Of a stretch of DNA of 64,000 nt, positions 1 through 13,053 are shown in pieces. The notes below the pieces were generated by a model. It made no database searches. It saw nothing but the letters and a program-made list of their open reading frames with translations, and was not told the origin of the DNA. Origin of the DNA: Anas platyrhynchos (Eukaryota; Chordata; Aves; Anseriformes; Anatidae); contig NC_092589.1 in assembly GCF_047663525.1 (NCBI RefSeq), positions 25,045,001-25,109,000 on the forward strand, written 5' to 3'. The stretch's first letter is position 1, and the number at the start of each line of letters is the position of its first letter. The position numbers were made by a program, and so were the translations under genes.

Positions 1-3000
1 TCTTTGTTTGTTTTTAAATTAAATAGCCCTTTTCTGTAATAGGAAGTGTATCAGTGTTGTAAAAGGTCCAGAAATTTACCCTATATTCTTCTGTGTTGCA
101 TCTGTGGGGTCTGGCCTCTCTCAACAGTTATATCCATGTGTAGTAGATATTTTCAAGACCAGATTTGTCATTTTAGCTGATAGGCTTGCCATACGTATTA
201 TAAGAGAAGCATGAATAGAGGAAGGAAAATTAAGAGAGAAAAGGTATGGATTGCCCTCTTAATAAATGGACATCTTGCTGGCTAAACACAAGCTGAGTGC
301 ACTTTGACTGAAAACAGGGAAGTATTGCTGCAGGGAAGTAGAGGCAGTAGTGAAGAACAGAAAAAAAATGTTGTGATTTTCATACACAAAGTGGTCTCTT
401 CCCAGTGTCATGTTTTTAGGGGAGAAATAATCTCTGCTACCCCTTTTGTCTCCAGTTCCTCCTTGGTGGGTGGAAGCTACGGATTTCCTTCCCAAGTCTG
501 ATCACTTCCCATCTCTTCTTGAAAGGTAAATGCCATTGCTTAGGAGCAGCAGTTTGCTTCTCTCACATGCTTTGGTGATACAGACAAACCACACAAAGAT
601 CATAAGAAAACATGTCATTTCCCTTTGCTCCCTTGAACAGGTGTGCAGTTAAGTGCACATTTAAATGATTATTCACTGTCTTCATTCGTACCATCTGTAG
701 AACACCTAGCTTGTGAAATCTTTCCATACATACAATACTCTCTTTTTTTTCTATAACTGTTGAATACATGTAAAGGAAAAGGGTAGGAGAACAACAAAAT
801 GTGAGTGGATGAAATCTGAACAAGCTGCTTGCAAAAGGGGTAGATGCTTGAAAGGCAGCCCCGTTGGTGAAGTGTTGCTCTGTGCTTCTACCTGTCCTAT
901 TTATAGTCAGGTAATTACAGCAATGCTGGATAAAGCCATTGCTGCTGTGACTGTTTTGGTTTCAAATAAAGCAAGTCAATGCTGATAGCAGAATGCTTCG
1001 CCTACAAATAATTAACAGCACTTAAGCTGTCATAAATGTTTTTCCATCTGTTTCCTTGGACCATACTCTTTTTACATCAAGGCACTGGAAGTAGAATAAA
1101 AAATTCTTCAACCTACACCTTTCTACAGAAACTGCATGGAGGTTGTTGTGATCTGACACTGCTGTTGGGTAAGATTTCTCATTCACTTGTATGAGTATTA
1201 GCACTCTATTGTTTTCCTTTCTCCACACAGGTATTTTTGTAATAATAAGAATAATCTTACAGGGCATAGTCCAAAATTCTTAAATTTACTGGAGATTTTC
1301 CATTTTTTTCCAATGGACTTTGGATAATGCCCATGAATTGCTCTAGAGCTACATGGGAAATACGTCGACACTAGAAAGTCTCTAGAGTTTTGCCAGTAGA
1401 GAACCTGTCTTTTAGATCGTGACATCACATCCATTTACCTTAATTACATTAATGGAAGAGGAACATACACATCAGAGGGAGAAGTGTAATGTTTCAGTGC
1501 CAGACTGTCACAGAAAGTTAGACCAATTTAGTGAAAATCAGGCTTAACAGAAGTTAATGGAAATTTTGCCTCTTTATATGAGTCCCACATAGCACTGTGC
1601 AATTCCCACCAAGATGACAATGGAAATGAAAAATTGAAGAAGAAAAAAGAAAGTAACAATAAGCTTAGTTAATCAAAAACGCTATTGGATAGAAATAATT
1701 GGATAGAAAAAATGCTACTTATTAGATAAAGCTTGGATTACTATAAACAAAACAGGTGATCAGAAGGTTGAAATAAAAAACCTAAAGGAAGCAATTAATA
1801 TTAGACTCCTATCCATGTAGCACTAAGCCTTACATCAGTGATCTCAATCCATATTCCTGCTCTAGTGAGCTTTTTGATCATTCATTACTCATGAACACAT
1901 TGTTCTGATTTATTTTTATTCATCACAGGAATGCTGTTGTAGGTGGGAAGGAGGGAAAATTCTGCTCTAAAATACAGCATTTTCTTTTTTTTCTCCCAGA
2001 TAACCGGGGAGCATGCTATAAATGATATATTTCACTGGTACATCTCAATCGAAGAATGAAGCACTTTGCTGCAGACAATATTGTACTACAATTTAATAAA
2101 CCACAGTTCTAGAAATATTTTGTGCTTAGACAATTAAAGTAGTTATTTTCTTACCTTTAAATTGGCGGTCTCATGTAACAGTAAATGTTAAAACAGTAAA
2201 AGTTTCTAGGTAATCAAACCCTCAATGAAGCTCTGGGGCAAATCACATATTTTAAAAATTATTTTTCTAGTAACATATATAGGTCGTACATTATGGAAAT
2301 TGAATGAAAAATTAAGAACTAAAACCACTTATTTTATCCAAAACCTGAATAGATGTTGATCCTTTTTATCTAATGAAGTATCCCTAATATCACAAGTGTC
2401 CTGACAGACCTGAAGAAATCTGACTGTCCTGCTGTGCTCTCACCTATGCAAAGTAATATATAGTACCAAACAAACCAGAATTTCTGCTCCATCTATAATG
2501 TAGCACTTTTATTTTTCCTGGTGTATAAAACAGTACAAATTACAAGACAGAAGATAGCCAGGGTGCTGCAGTTAATAGGAATGCAAAGTTTGGCCATAGT
2601 TTTTTTAAAGCAGTTGCTCTGTTTCTTTCAGTTATTGACAATGTGAAGTTATTGGAGGTGCAAACTGTGCTGTTAATAGCAGCTTTAGCAATATGTATGT
2701 TCATTTCTTTTGAAATAAGAATTTTAAATCCACGTTTCTTTCTAAAAGATATTTAACACATTTTCAGACTTTACCTGACTCTCAATATATAACAAATACA
2801 AATGTATCACACACACAAATGCAAATGCAAATAGAAATTACAGCAAACATAGATTCTTTAGCAAATATCTAGATTGCTTTGCTATTTAAAGGTAATTTCT
2901 AGGTCTTATTGTGGTTCTTAAATAATTTGGTCATAAATTTATGATGATTTCCCTTCAATAAAAGTAGAAAGAGATTCCCTGCCCTTATTCTTGGAAGCAA

Positions 3001-6000
3001 CTGTTAGCATATAAATAAGTAATCTATTATATGTATTAACCACAATATTCTTTTTTCACTATCATCAAGAAGAGTTAAAAAAAACTCGGAATATACAGCT
3101 GAAAAAGCTTTCTCTCACACATTCTCTTCTGATTAGTAGATATCACGGGCTTGATCACGCACTTTAATTAGATGTACAGCATAGCTACACAGCATTTTAA
3201 ATAATGTATACTTATGAGCATTGCTTTTTTCTCATATTTTTTTCTGTGCCTTGTTTTTAATGTGACATTCAGTGGCTGATCTAGGTTCAGTGGAGCTGTC
3301 CCTGTGGATATCATCTGAACAGAGAAGACTGCAGAACTTTCTGAGTTATGAGGGGGAGAGAAATTGTGAGGTCCCTGCGGCTTCAGTAATCACCTCTTTT
3401 TTTTTTTCTCAGTATCATTTTTCCTTGTATTATATAAACTATTTTTAAAAGTAGGCAAATAAAATTTTGGCCAATGTTTGAAGCCATGTTACAGTAAACT
3501 TGCTTGTATGCACAAGAAAGACTGTCATTTTCACTTGCTGCAGCAAAACCTGAAATCTGCTTGTTCATGGAAAAGGAAATTGGTGTTTCAGTAGCTCAAA
3601 TTTCATCGTGAAGCTGGTTTTATTCTGTGAGGTGCTGGGGGCATTTTAAGGGAGACATTTCATGTGGAAGCTGGACAGAAAGATTAGCCCCACCCTGCTC
3701 TGCAGACAGCAAATACAAGCAACACGTATATTCATGTGGACTAGACTGGGTATGGTGCTGGACTGGTGGAGATGGGCAGTCAGAGGGGACATCTGTCTGG
3801 TTGTTGTCGCTTTATGAGACCTCATGAGTAGGGCATGCCACTCCAGTAGCATCTGCTGCCGTGACCTATGGTGTGCAATGCTTTTCGAAGACGAGGGAAG
3901 AGATAAAGGTCACTACCTCATACAGCATAAGTAGGTAGGACCCCTGCCAGGTGAGTCAAAATAGGAATTATATGCGTTGGTTTGTCTCAGAGTTGGATCA
4001 ATGGTAAAATGAGGTAAAATGCTGCTGTGTAACTTTTTAGGGAAACAAACAAATACATGCGTGCAGGCCTATCTGGCTAAGGTTTTTTTGGCTGATATCT
4101 ACGTAAGATAATACCTCGTACCACCTCGTCAGGGTTTGATGTGGGTTAGTTATCTACGCTGTGTAAAATGCTCCCACTATGACTGTTTCACCTTACACAA
4201 ATTGCTTTGGCATTAAAAAAGGAAATAAATCACTTTCTTTCCCTAGCTGAAGCCTTACAGGAGTTTCTGTTTTGATGGAGAAAAAAAAGAAGAAAAAAAA
4301 ACCAACAACTTTGAATTTATAAGCACCGCAGGAACTTTTTGCTGTCATGACTGAAGTCTGGTCATTCTGTATCTGTTCTTTAAGTTTACTTATAAATTCC
4401 ACACTATATGATGTTAAAGATAAGATGTAAAGTTGTTCTTCATTTGGTTTCCTTTCACTTTTTAATCAACGTTTCTAAGCCTACACTGCTTTGCTATATT
4501 TTCTTCTCTGGAAAACTGCTGGTGGTTATATTTATTATTTTTATTGTAACAGCCTGTTCCTTTCAGACTTATTCATGCATTGAAGCAAAGAAATGTGTAT
4601 TCCACAGTGACTTAATATTTGACTTGTTTTTATTAAGCTTAATGAGTTTGATTAGCTCTCTATGGAAGTAGCTGATGTTGCATAGTATCTGAATACCTGA
4701 AATAACACAAAAAATATAACAGAATTGCCAGCCTTTAAGGAGTGTATTTCTGATTTCAGATTTAACAGCTCAGAAGTGTTACAGAAAATGTGCAGGCACA
4801 AGGAGCTCACAAGGTCTTCCCCTAGCAGGGAGAAATCTGTACATGGAAACAACTTTGGGAAAAGAACAACTCGGATAAGAGAATGAGGCCTATCTCTGCC
4901 ACAAATATGCACTGGGGATTTTTTATTTTTATTGTACTTTTTGACATTGACTTCAATGTATCCTGAATTTTAGAGAATTGAAGGTACTAAGCAGTGGAAG
5001 TAGTTTGCCTCTTTGGGGATTTCAAACTTCTCTGCAGCTATGGCTATCTGATGTTACTATTTATTGGTTTCTTGAGCAGGAGCCTTGACATTGCAGATTT
5101 CCTTTTGTTAAATATCTCTAATTAGGTCCTTATGGGCACCACTGAGCCAACATTTGTTGTTCAAAAGAATTCATATGCTTTTCTCCTATTATTTCCTCTT
5201 TGCTTGGACTGACAGAATTATTTCATTCTTTTTACAGGTTTGGTGTCTTTATTCCTAACACGAATTGCAAATGAACAATTCTCAGTGTTTTTATGGCTTA
5301 ATAAAGCTCCTATTTTATTTTATTTTTTTTTTTAACCATATAAATATATCCTGATCCATCAACATTACAGCTGAAAATTAGTTCCCCAGATAGGTCATCT
5401 GCTGTAAAAATATTTTCTCATATTAAGCCCAGGTCTGCAATCCCTTACTCTGCATTTGGTTCTGTCATTATCAAAGGCAACTTAATGAGAAGAGAAAAAA
5501 CGTACAATGATTTGTGAGAAATAGAGTGGGCACACACTGGTCTAGAATATTTTATGGATTTCATATGATACATTCTGCTTTTAACTGCAAAGGTTCCATT
5601 ATGCAAAACTGACCTTTAGTCTTTGCATTCATTGATGCATGAGAAAGCAGTGGCTCTGAAGGGGGCCATTCAAGAGTTATATACTTCTGCTGCTGCTCTG
5701 CATGTTCCTGTTCATACTTTAATTGGCACTGAACTGCAATGAGATATCAATTTCAGTTGACTAAAAGATATAAGTCCAAAAGCCTGCATTATTTCAGTTA
5801 CTATGGTATTTGCTTTCCTGGTCTTCCTAAAACAGATACTTTTTTATATCTTGGGTGTAACTTTAAAAAAGTGTGATATTGCACCAGTTTAACCTTCTTT
5901 GAAGTTGCATGGTAGTAGTAATATATTATTTTCCTATTTAGGAGATAAAATGTTGTTCTTTGAAAAGTTGTGTAAAACAATAAAGTAAATGGTTTTGAAT

Positions 6001-8900
6001 ATATATATTTATGAAGTAACTATAAACAAAAAGGATAAGCTTTTTGGATAGGAGAACTATCATTTCCAGTGAATGGTAGCGCTGAATGACAAAATAAAGC
6101 ACAATGCTAACCTCCATGTAACAGCAGATGGAGAAGGATGTCGTTCCCTGAGGGTATGGGGCGTGTTATGGAATGTGAAGGAGGAGCATTTTGGGATTCT
6201 ACAATTGTCCCTGTACAGGGAAAAAATGAGTATTGGTTAATTAAAATACAGCTACATAGCTCAAGGCACAAGGCTAGATGAATACAACTGTATTACCAGG
6301 CACAGAAAGGAGAATTCAAGTTACTTTAAAAATATTTGCAGAGGTTTTGGTGAGCTATTGAAGAGTAATTCAAGTCGTCAGTCATTTCTGACAAGAAAAA
6401 CTGATATGGTATGGTAGAGCATATGGGGAATTAGTTCCACTAATATCCTAATGTGAAGAAGCTTATAAACACAGTTAATAAATGCTATGCATTCTATGCT
6501 TAAGTTTTCGCTTTAAGGAAGAAAGAAAAAAAAAAAAGAAATAAAAGTTGAGAATGGTCTGTCTTTTATGAGACCGTTTTGCCACTGCGTTAACCACTGT
6601 CACAACTGCAGAGACTAAACCTTCTCAGATAAACCACAGGCTGTATCAGAGCACCTAAGAGAAAGATACGGATATAACTGACAGCTTGAAACTGAGGGGG
6701 GATTCGTGAAAAATTGAGGAGAAGGCACTTTGCTAGGTAATAGGGAGAGAGTTGACTCTTGGTGGTTCTTTATAATTATATATTTTTCATGTATTTTTTC
6801 TACTCTTTATCTGTAAATATTGTTATCTGTGTTCAGCTGTCTAAGGATGGACTGTAATTAGTGTTGAAGGAGAGACTTCTTACTGGTTGCTTGGTATCTA
6901 TAACATTAGCCCAAATGTAGTTTGGGACATGCAAGAGATGAAACTTAACAGAAAGGCATGCACAGTGCAGAAACCATGGTGGCTGTGCTGCGGCTGTGCA
7001 GAGCTCTTCTTCCCCATGTTAGACAAAGGTTGTGTCATGCTTAAAATAATGTGTGGTCTAATGGTCTTCTACTGACAGAATACAGATGATGCCCTAATAT
7101 GATTACAGTTAATGGAAATATATCACAGTGCTTAGATATTCAGAGGATGAGGGGAGGTTGCTTGTTTAGTTTATTTTGTTTTGTTAAGATCAAAATGTCC
7201 TTTATGCCAAGTGAGTTTATGTGACATTTCCAAAGAAATCTCTTTAGTGAGACAGTTTCTTTTGGTATAGAATTAAAATCACTTTATTGGAACTAGTTGT
7301 ACAGCTTTATCTATTTTATTTTTACTGGATGCACAATAGAAAATATCTTCCTTTAAACAAGTTATTACAATTAATCTAATAGTACATCATCATCATCACT
7401 GTTAATACCAAACTAATTCACGTTCCCTTAGATCCTTCCCTTTTCCTGTGGACGATCTACCTCAAAAGCAAAAATGTTTCCAATGCACTGTGAACACACA
7501 GTTTAGTCTAAAAATACAAACTTTATTCACGATGTTTGTCACCCGACACTATGGAGGACAGGCAGATAGGTATCCTATTAGGTATCCCTGGCAGACTGAG
7601 GACTGACCACAGAGTTGCGGTTATAATTAGAGGTTTGTTATTACATTTTTTTTTAAAAAGGAGATTAACAATCTACATAGTTTGTCATCTATAATTTCCA
7701 GCACTTTGCGTAGCTTAAGGTTGTGTAGAATTTCTGGAATTCTCAGTTAAACAGGCTTTTCAGTCACCTGGACTGATCCTCTGAGGATCAGGTCAAATTC
7801 TTATCAATCAGCACATGATAAAATCATAACCTAGACTCAGGTTATGTAAAAAAACATGAGTCATTCACTCAGTCCTCAGAGGAGGAAAATGGCAGTGGAG
7901 GCAATCTTGGCCACCAGACGTCATGGGTTTTGCTGTCCAGCAGCAGTTCCAGTTCAAGTCCCACTTAGGACTTGCTGCTGTGTGATTTTATAGACAGTGC
8001 TCCCCATGTTGCTACACTTCCCTGTTCCAGGACAGATGTCATCATCTCCTGGCAACCCAGCACCTGGATATTGATAATGGCAATGGGCTTAATCACCCTG
8101 TCAGTTGGTGCTCCCCATACCATCTTGGTGACTCAGCACTTGGATCTTGATAACACTACTGCCCTTTATCACCAGATAAAGGGACCAGAAAGGGGAAGAG
8201 AAAAGGTGGGAGGGCTATGCATTAACAGCCTGCTTACATCTTATGGATATTTGTTTTATTGTTGGTTATTCTAACCATACCATCAGGTATCAGGGGCAGG
8301 GAGTATCAGTCACAATGTCACTTTCAGCTTCCATCTTTCAGCTCAGAGGAACAAGAACATTGATGGGCGTGAATAATCAAAGGTAAGTGTCTTTCTCAGT
8401 TCAATATTTTTTCAACATTCTTGTAAAGAGAATGAGAACTCTGTGCATGTTTGTTTTTATGTATTAAATGAGTGATAGTTTTAATTATTATTTAATATTT
8501 CTATTTAAGAAAATGGCACACAGTCTGTCCAAAATCTCCCCTTGCTTCACCCTTGGATGCAACCTCAAAACTTGGTCTAAATTTGGTGGTGACTCTATGT
8601 TGAAATGTAAAATGAGGCACTATTGTGATCAGTGATGATCTCAATATAAATTGCTATAAAATTGATTCAGGAATTATAACACCGTATTGCAGTTGATATT
8701 TAGCTGGAGGGGGGAAAAATGGGATCAGGTGGAATATGTTAGCATTTTTGTCATTGTATCAGGACCCAAAAAGTCAGACAGTGCAGGTTCTGGAAAGATA
8801 ATATTCAATAAATGTCAATCTCACAATTGATTGAAATAGCCTATAAAGTTTACAATAATTGAGGAACAAAGAAAGAAAAGAGGTAAGGAAAAGATGAAAT
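1..8900. other. AT-rich non-coding DNA, no gene recognised
   Basis: The longest open frames here are short (100 codons or fewer), lack flanking splice signals and resemble no family I know. The stretch could be intergenic or the 5' intron/UTR of the dynein-like gene that begins further right. Poly-A and poly-T runs and degenerate AT-rich DNA are the only visible structure. Confidence 0.6.
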
Positions 8901-8939
8901 TACAGGCATCTTTGTCTACTATTTTGTCCCTCTTCATAG

Positions 8940-9215
8940 ATATATACAGGAACAACAACCAGTTCCATTGGATGTTCTGACCTGGACATCAGGTGCAGAT
9001 CCAAATGTGGAAATATGACTCCCTAAAGGAAAAGTGGAAAGGACCTTACACTGTCTTGTTCCACACCCCCACTGCAATCAAAGTAAAAGGGATGAAATCA
9101 TGGATTCATTACATCCACATAAAATCAGAGCCAGCAGAAGAGGAGAAACGAGACATACCATCACAAGAAGGCGCAGAGAGAGCTTTGTGGCAAGTTGAAC
9201 CAACCAACTAAGGAC
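8940..9215 (+). mobile_element. Decayed endogenous retrovirus pol fragment (integrase C-terminus)
   Basis: A short open frame (8,993-9,211) contains the pattern WKGPYTVLF, then TPTAIKV, then WIHYIHIK. This is the arrangement of the C-terminal DNA-binding domain of gammaretrovirus-like (class I ERV) integrases, at the end of pol. The frame upstream is interrupted, and no zinc-binding or catalytic integrase core, reverse transcriptase or flanking LTR was recognised. It is an isolated, non-functional relic. The family assignment is from recalled motif spacing; the exact ERV lineage cannot be told. Confidence 0.7.
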
Positions 9216-9275
9216 TTGAAACTTGTGAATGTGACATGTAAGGAAATTAGACCAATACTGCTAACCACCCCTCAG

Positions 9276-9324
9276 CACACCACAATTAGTTTAACTCCAA
9301 CCACAATTAGTTTAACTCCAACCC
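9276..9324. repeat. Short tandem duplication (about 24-bp unit, two copies)
   Basis: The phrase ccacaattagtttaactcc is present twice head to tail just 3' of the retroviral pol relic. It is probably a small replication-slippage duplication in the decayed ERV. Confidence 0.7.
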
Positions 9325-9719
9325 CAGCTGTAAAAAGAGGAAATCGACTCCAAAAATTTTAGTAATTGGACCAGATGTGGTCAAAATACAGCTCAGCTGC
9401 AATTGTTATACAAATCACTTGTGGTCTCTTAAATGAGTAGAACTGTTGATGCAGGTTAATGTTTCAGCAGTCAATTCAGAAGTCCATTCCGTTGCCTTGG
9501 TGTGACAATCATTACTGATTCACTAAGTCAGGCTTATTAGTATTAATGTGTCAAAAATCATATTTTATTTGGGCATTACTGTTTCAGATTAGCAAATAAA
9601 GGATTAGTCATCATTTAAATCTTTATGAAAGCCATATATGGTCAAATCAAATGGATGAGTTAGTTCTCAGCAGACTTTTATTTGCTTTTACAGACTTCCA
9701 ATGGTGTCTGACAGCTCAA

Positions 9720-9760
9720 ACTTTCTATCTTTCTATCTTTTCTATCTTTTCTATCTTTTG
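9720..9760. repeat. CTAT/TTTCTATC-type microsatellite
   Basis: Several consecutive copies of ctatcttt-like units give a short imperfect pyrimidine-rich microsatellite. Confidence 0.7.
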
Positions 9761-9799
9761 ATTTCTTAAAATATACTTTGTTCTTTTAATTATGTAACA

Positions 9800-12700
9800 A
9801 TTTTATGATTAATGAAATACAAGTGGAAAGATGTAATTTGTATACACTAAGAGCTCAGGAAAAAAGCAAACTGAAGTCTACTGAAGTACTAAAATATGAA
9901 AGATACCGGAGTTTTAAACTACTGAAGTACAAAATAGTTTTATCTTAAAAAAATTCAGCTTGGTGAGGGTGTAGTAACATCTGATTAGTTCACCTAAGTA
10001 CTTGCATTACTCACGTCTTCTTGAACATCCCACAGCTTGAAGCATCTCCCCATGACACAGAGCCATACTAAGGAAACTGTCAATAGAAGTTAGTTGAGCC
10101 ATTTACTGTTGGCTTTACTTGATATTACAGTGAGATGTTTTTTGGCCAAAAATTAACCTTGCCTGACCTCTTACAGGCTGGTTTTGAGTGTTGCATTGAT
10201 CAACTTCTGGTCGGAGTTCTCAGAAGTGAAAAAAAACAACCCATGATCATTGCACAAATCTCTCTGGACATAGACACATTTGCTGCTTACAACTCTCTCC
10301 CTTCCATCTCTAAAACAACTCACATCAAGCCTGAAAGCAGGAGAAATAGTGTGCTGTATGTGGAAATCCAAAAGTTAGTGTGAACTTATCAAACAAAATC
10401 AGAACAACGTAAAAACAATCTGGTCAAACCCTTCTTTTCTCACAGAGTATATTACAAGCTTGTGATAAATAAGCTTTTGAATATAACCATTTATAGACTA
10501 CTAAAGAGCGAGCATCCTAAAGTAGAGGTATAATCACAGCAGGTAGGTTGTGATCTGGGTGGTGACTGCCTCATGCAAGCAGAGTGCAAGGGGAAAAACC
10601 ACAGCTGTGACTTTTTCACTGTTGGGAAGTTCAAGCGAGTCACTGAAAAGCTTATTATCAAAAAAAAAAGAAAAGAAAAAAAAAGCAATGACAACACCAA
10701 CTTACACACACTCTCACACACATGTAAATACACAACACACAGGTTTACAACTGATAGCTTAATGCAGTTGACATCTAGGATGTGGATATCGGGGCTGGAC
10801 AAGCCAAGGGGCAGCTGACCCGTGAGCCCACAGGCCAGAGCCTACAGTGGCAGCCTAACGGCCCTCCAGGCCCCAACGATCCCCCAACGGGCAGGAAGGG
10901 ACACCAGGGGCTTGGGGCTGCGGCTGCTCCAAGAACCCCCATGGACCTGGCCCATCCCACCCATCTGCCCATGGTCAGACCTGACGGCCAGGTTGGTGGT
11001 CACAGGGATTGTGAGCAGGGCCAAGGTGTCTCCTTGAGGCAGATGGGCTGCATGGAGGGGTTTTGTGATACATAAATTACCAGCTGAACAAAAAGCTGCT
11101 GAAGGTTACTAAATCTCTACAACTTCGTGTTTAAGTGGGGTCTATGGGCCAGCTGTTGGATGGATTGCTGTGAGGGTGTCCTAATGCTCAAGTGCTAAGG
11201 GAGATGATAACACTGATATATCTTGGATATCTTTTCTTTCCTTATCACGGCACCAAACATGCAGGTTTTCATTTAACTTACGCCTAAATTTTGACATGCT
11301 TGGATACTAAGGTGTCCACAGTACAAATAGGGACTCTAACAAATCCTGTGTTTTTCTATGTTTTTTTTTTTGAAGCAGATATGCATTTTAGTAGTTTCTG
11401 AACATTTGTTGCTGACAGTTGAAAAGATCACACATTTGGATTGAACATCAGCTGGATTTCAAGTACTTATATTGCTTGATCAGTTGAGTCCTTAATAAAT
11501 TATTAACTCTATATTTTGACTAATGAATTTTAATCCCTGTGACAGAACAGAAGGTAGATTTTGATTTTGTTTCTGTTGAAGAAACACAAACGGTGTTTTC
11601 AGTCTTCTTCAGTTTTCTTTCTTTATTAGCTCTTCCATCTTATTATACTTTAAAAATTAAGGAAAAGAGTGAAATCAGTGGGTCATAGTTCTCTCTTTGT
11701 TTTCCCCATTGATGTTACACCTCAAGACTAGAGGAGGAGCTGGGAGGTGTTTCTGGAAGGGATCCATCCAGACCCCTAACAGGAGACTCCTAGAAGAGAT
11801 GTGAGATATTGCTGCTAGGGGTAGTGATTACTTAAGCATAGCTATTGGTAGTATGGCTGCTTCAGTATCAGTCTTTTTGGATCTATCTGTAATGGGTAAA
11901 GAGTTTACCACTACTCAGTGGGAGCTCTCCACTTCCACGGCTGAGATAATTTTGCCTGTGAACTGTACTGACCGACTCTGGTGCACAGTTAGTTCTTGCA
12001 TTGGTTTGAAACATCTGTTCTGCACTAAATTTATTGAGGAACATAAATGTGATTTCTGAAAGTTTATTGATTGTGGGGATACTAGCTACTATCTGAAGGA
12101 TACTAAGTGGTAAGAAAACCTCAGAACTTTGTATTCTTGGGGTGTGAATGGTTGTCCTGGGTCTAGTAAGGAGCAGTTTGGATAGGTCATGGCCATAATT
12201 TGTTTGCAGCTATCCTCAGCAACTAATTCTCAGGTCACAGCACCTCCGTGTCGAAAATGCTTTAGACTGTTAGAAACTTAGCTTATAAAGTAATACCACA
12301 AGAAACAGCAAAGTGCCACTTCTCACCACTAGTTGATTTTATATCATTGAAAAAAAATAGTTACCAAATGTTCAAAAATAGATTAAACTTCCACATTAAT
12401 ATTAGACCAGTATTAGTAAACATCTTCAGCACATGCTTTACTACCTTGCATGTGGTCATTAATTCAGTGAGCATATTGACTTGCTGCTACTGTGGATAGA
12501 GCTAGATCTAGAGAAGATTGTGTGGTTTCAGAAGAGATCTCTGCCACTGGGACAAGACAAGTCCTCCTTCTGCCCATTTCCTAGTTTTAAGATCCACTAA
12601 GTGACTGAGCCATGATGCATGGGGTGAAGGGTGTATCCCAGAGAAACTGGAGAAGAAATTGAGTTAAAGTGATCATCTGAGCTTGCAGCCTCTTAAAACT

Positions 12701-12880
12701 AAGTTCTAAGGTAATTGTTTTTAATGTGAACTTTCAATTCCAACACTGCAGAAGTAAATATCCGCACACCACCTGATTTCTAAGGTGCCTGCAGATCTTC
12801 TCAAGTGTGAAATTCACTCTGAGGACACAGTGGGGAAACAGTCATTACTGCAAATTTAGTTTATTTGATGTAATTTTGCT
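9800..12880. other. Non-coding DNA with a GC-rich islet (10,790-11,045)
   Basis: No exon or known repeat was recognised. The islet at 10,790-11,045 is sharply richer in G and C than its AT-rich surroundings and is open in several frames on both strands, as expected from composition alone. It could be a fragment of a GC-rich LTR or other repeat; I could not match it to one. Confidence 0.5.
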
Positions 12881-12885
12881 GTTAG

Positions 12886-13053
12886 GATGAAGGATGCCAA
12901 ACCCAGATGGAAGGGCAAACCAAAACACTGAAAGAAAAATTAGTGTCTCGTCTCCGGTTTGAACCAGAGAGGACAGAGGTGCTGCTTATGGTAAAAGGCA
13001 GGTATAGCGTGTGTGAACCAGCTGGTAGAAGTAAGGAAGACAGCAGTGAGCAG
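12886..13053 (+). CDS. DNAH14: DNAH14-like exon A (possible first coding exon)
   Basis: The acceptor ttttgctgttag precedes 12,886 and the donor CAG|gtaaga follows 13,053. The frame is open through the whole exon. The ATG at 12,907 (MEGQTKTLKEKLVSRL...) is the first in-frame methionine, but the frame is also open back to the acceptor, so an upstream coding exon cannot be excluded. It ends in phase 0. Confidence 0.75.

Noticed and set aside
7972-8274. A 100-codon open frame
   Set aside because: No family resemblance, no splice context; partial internal duplication of phrases suggests repeat-derived DNA.
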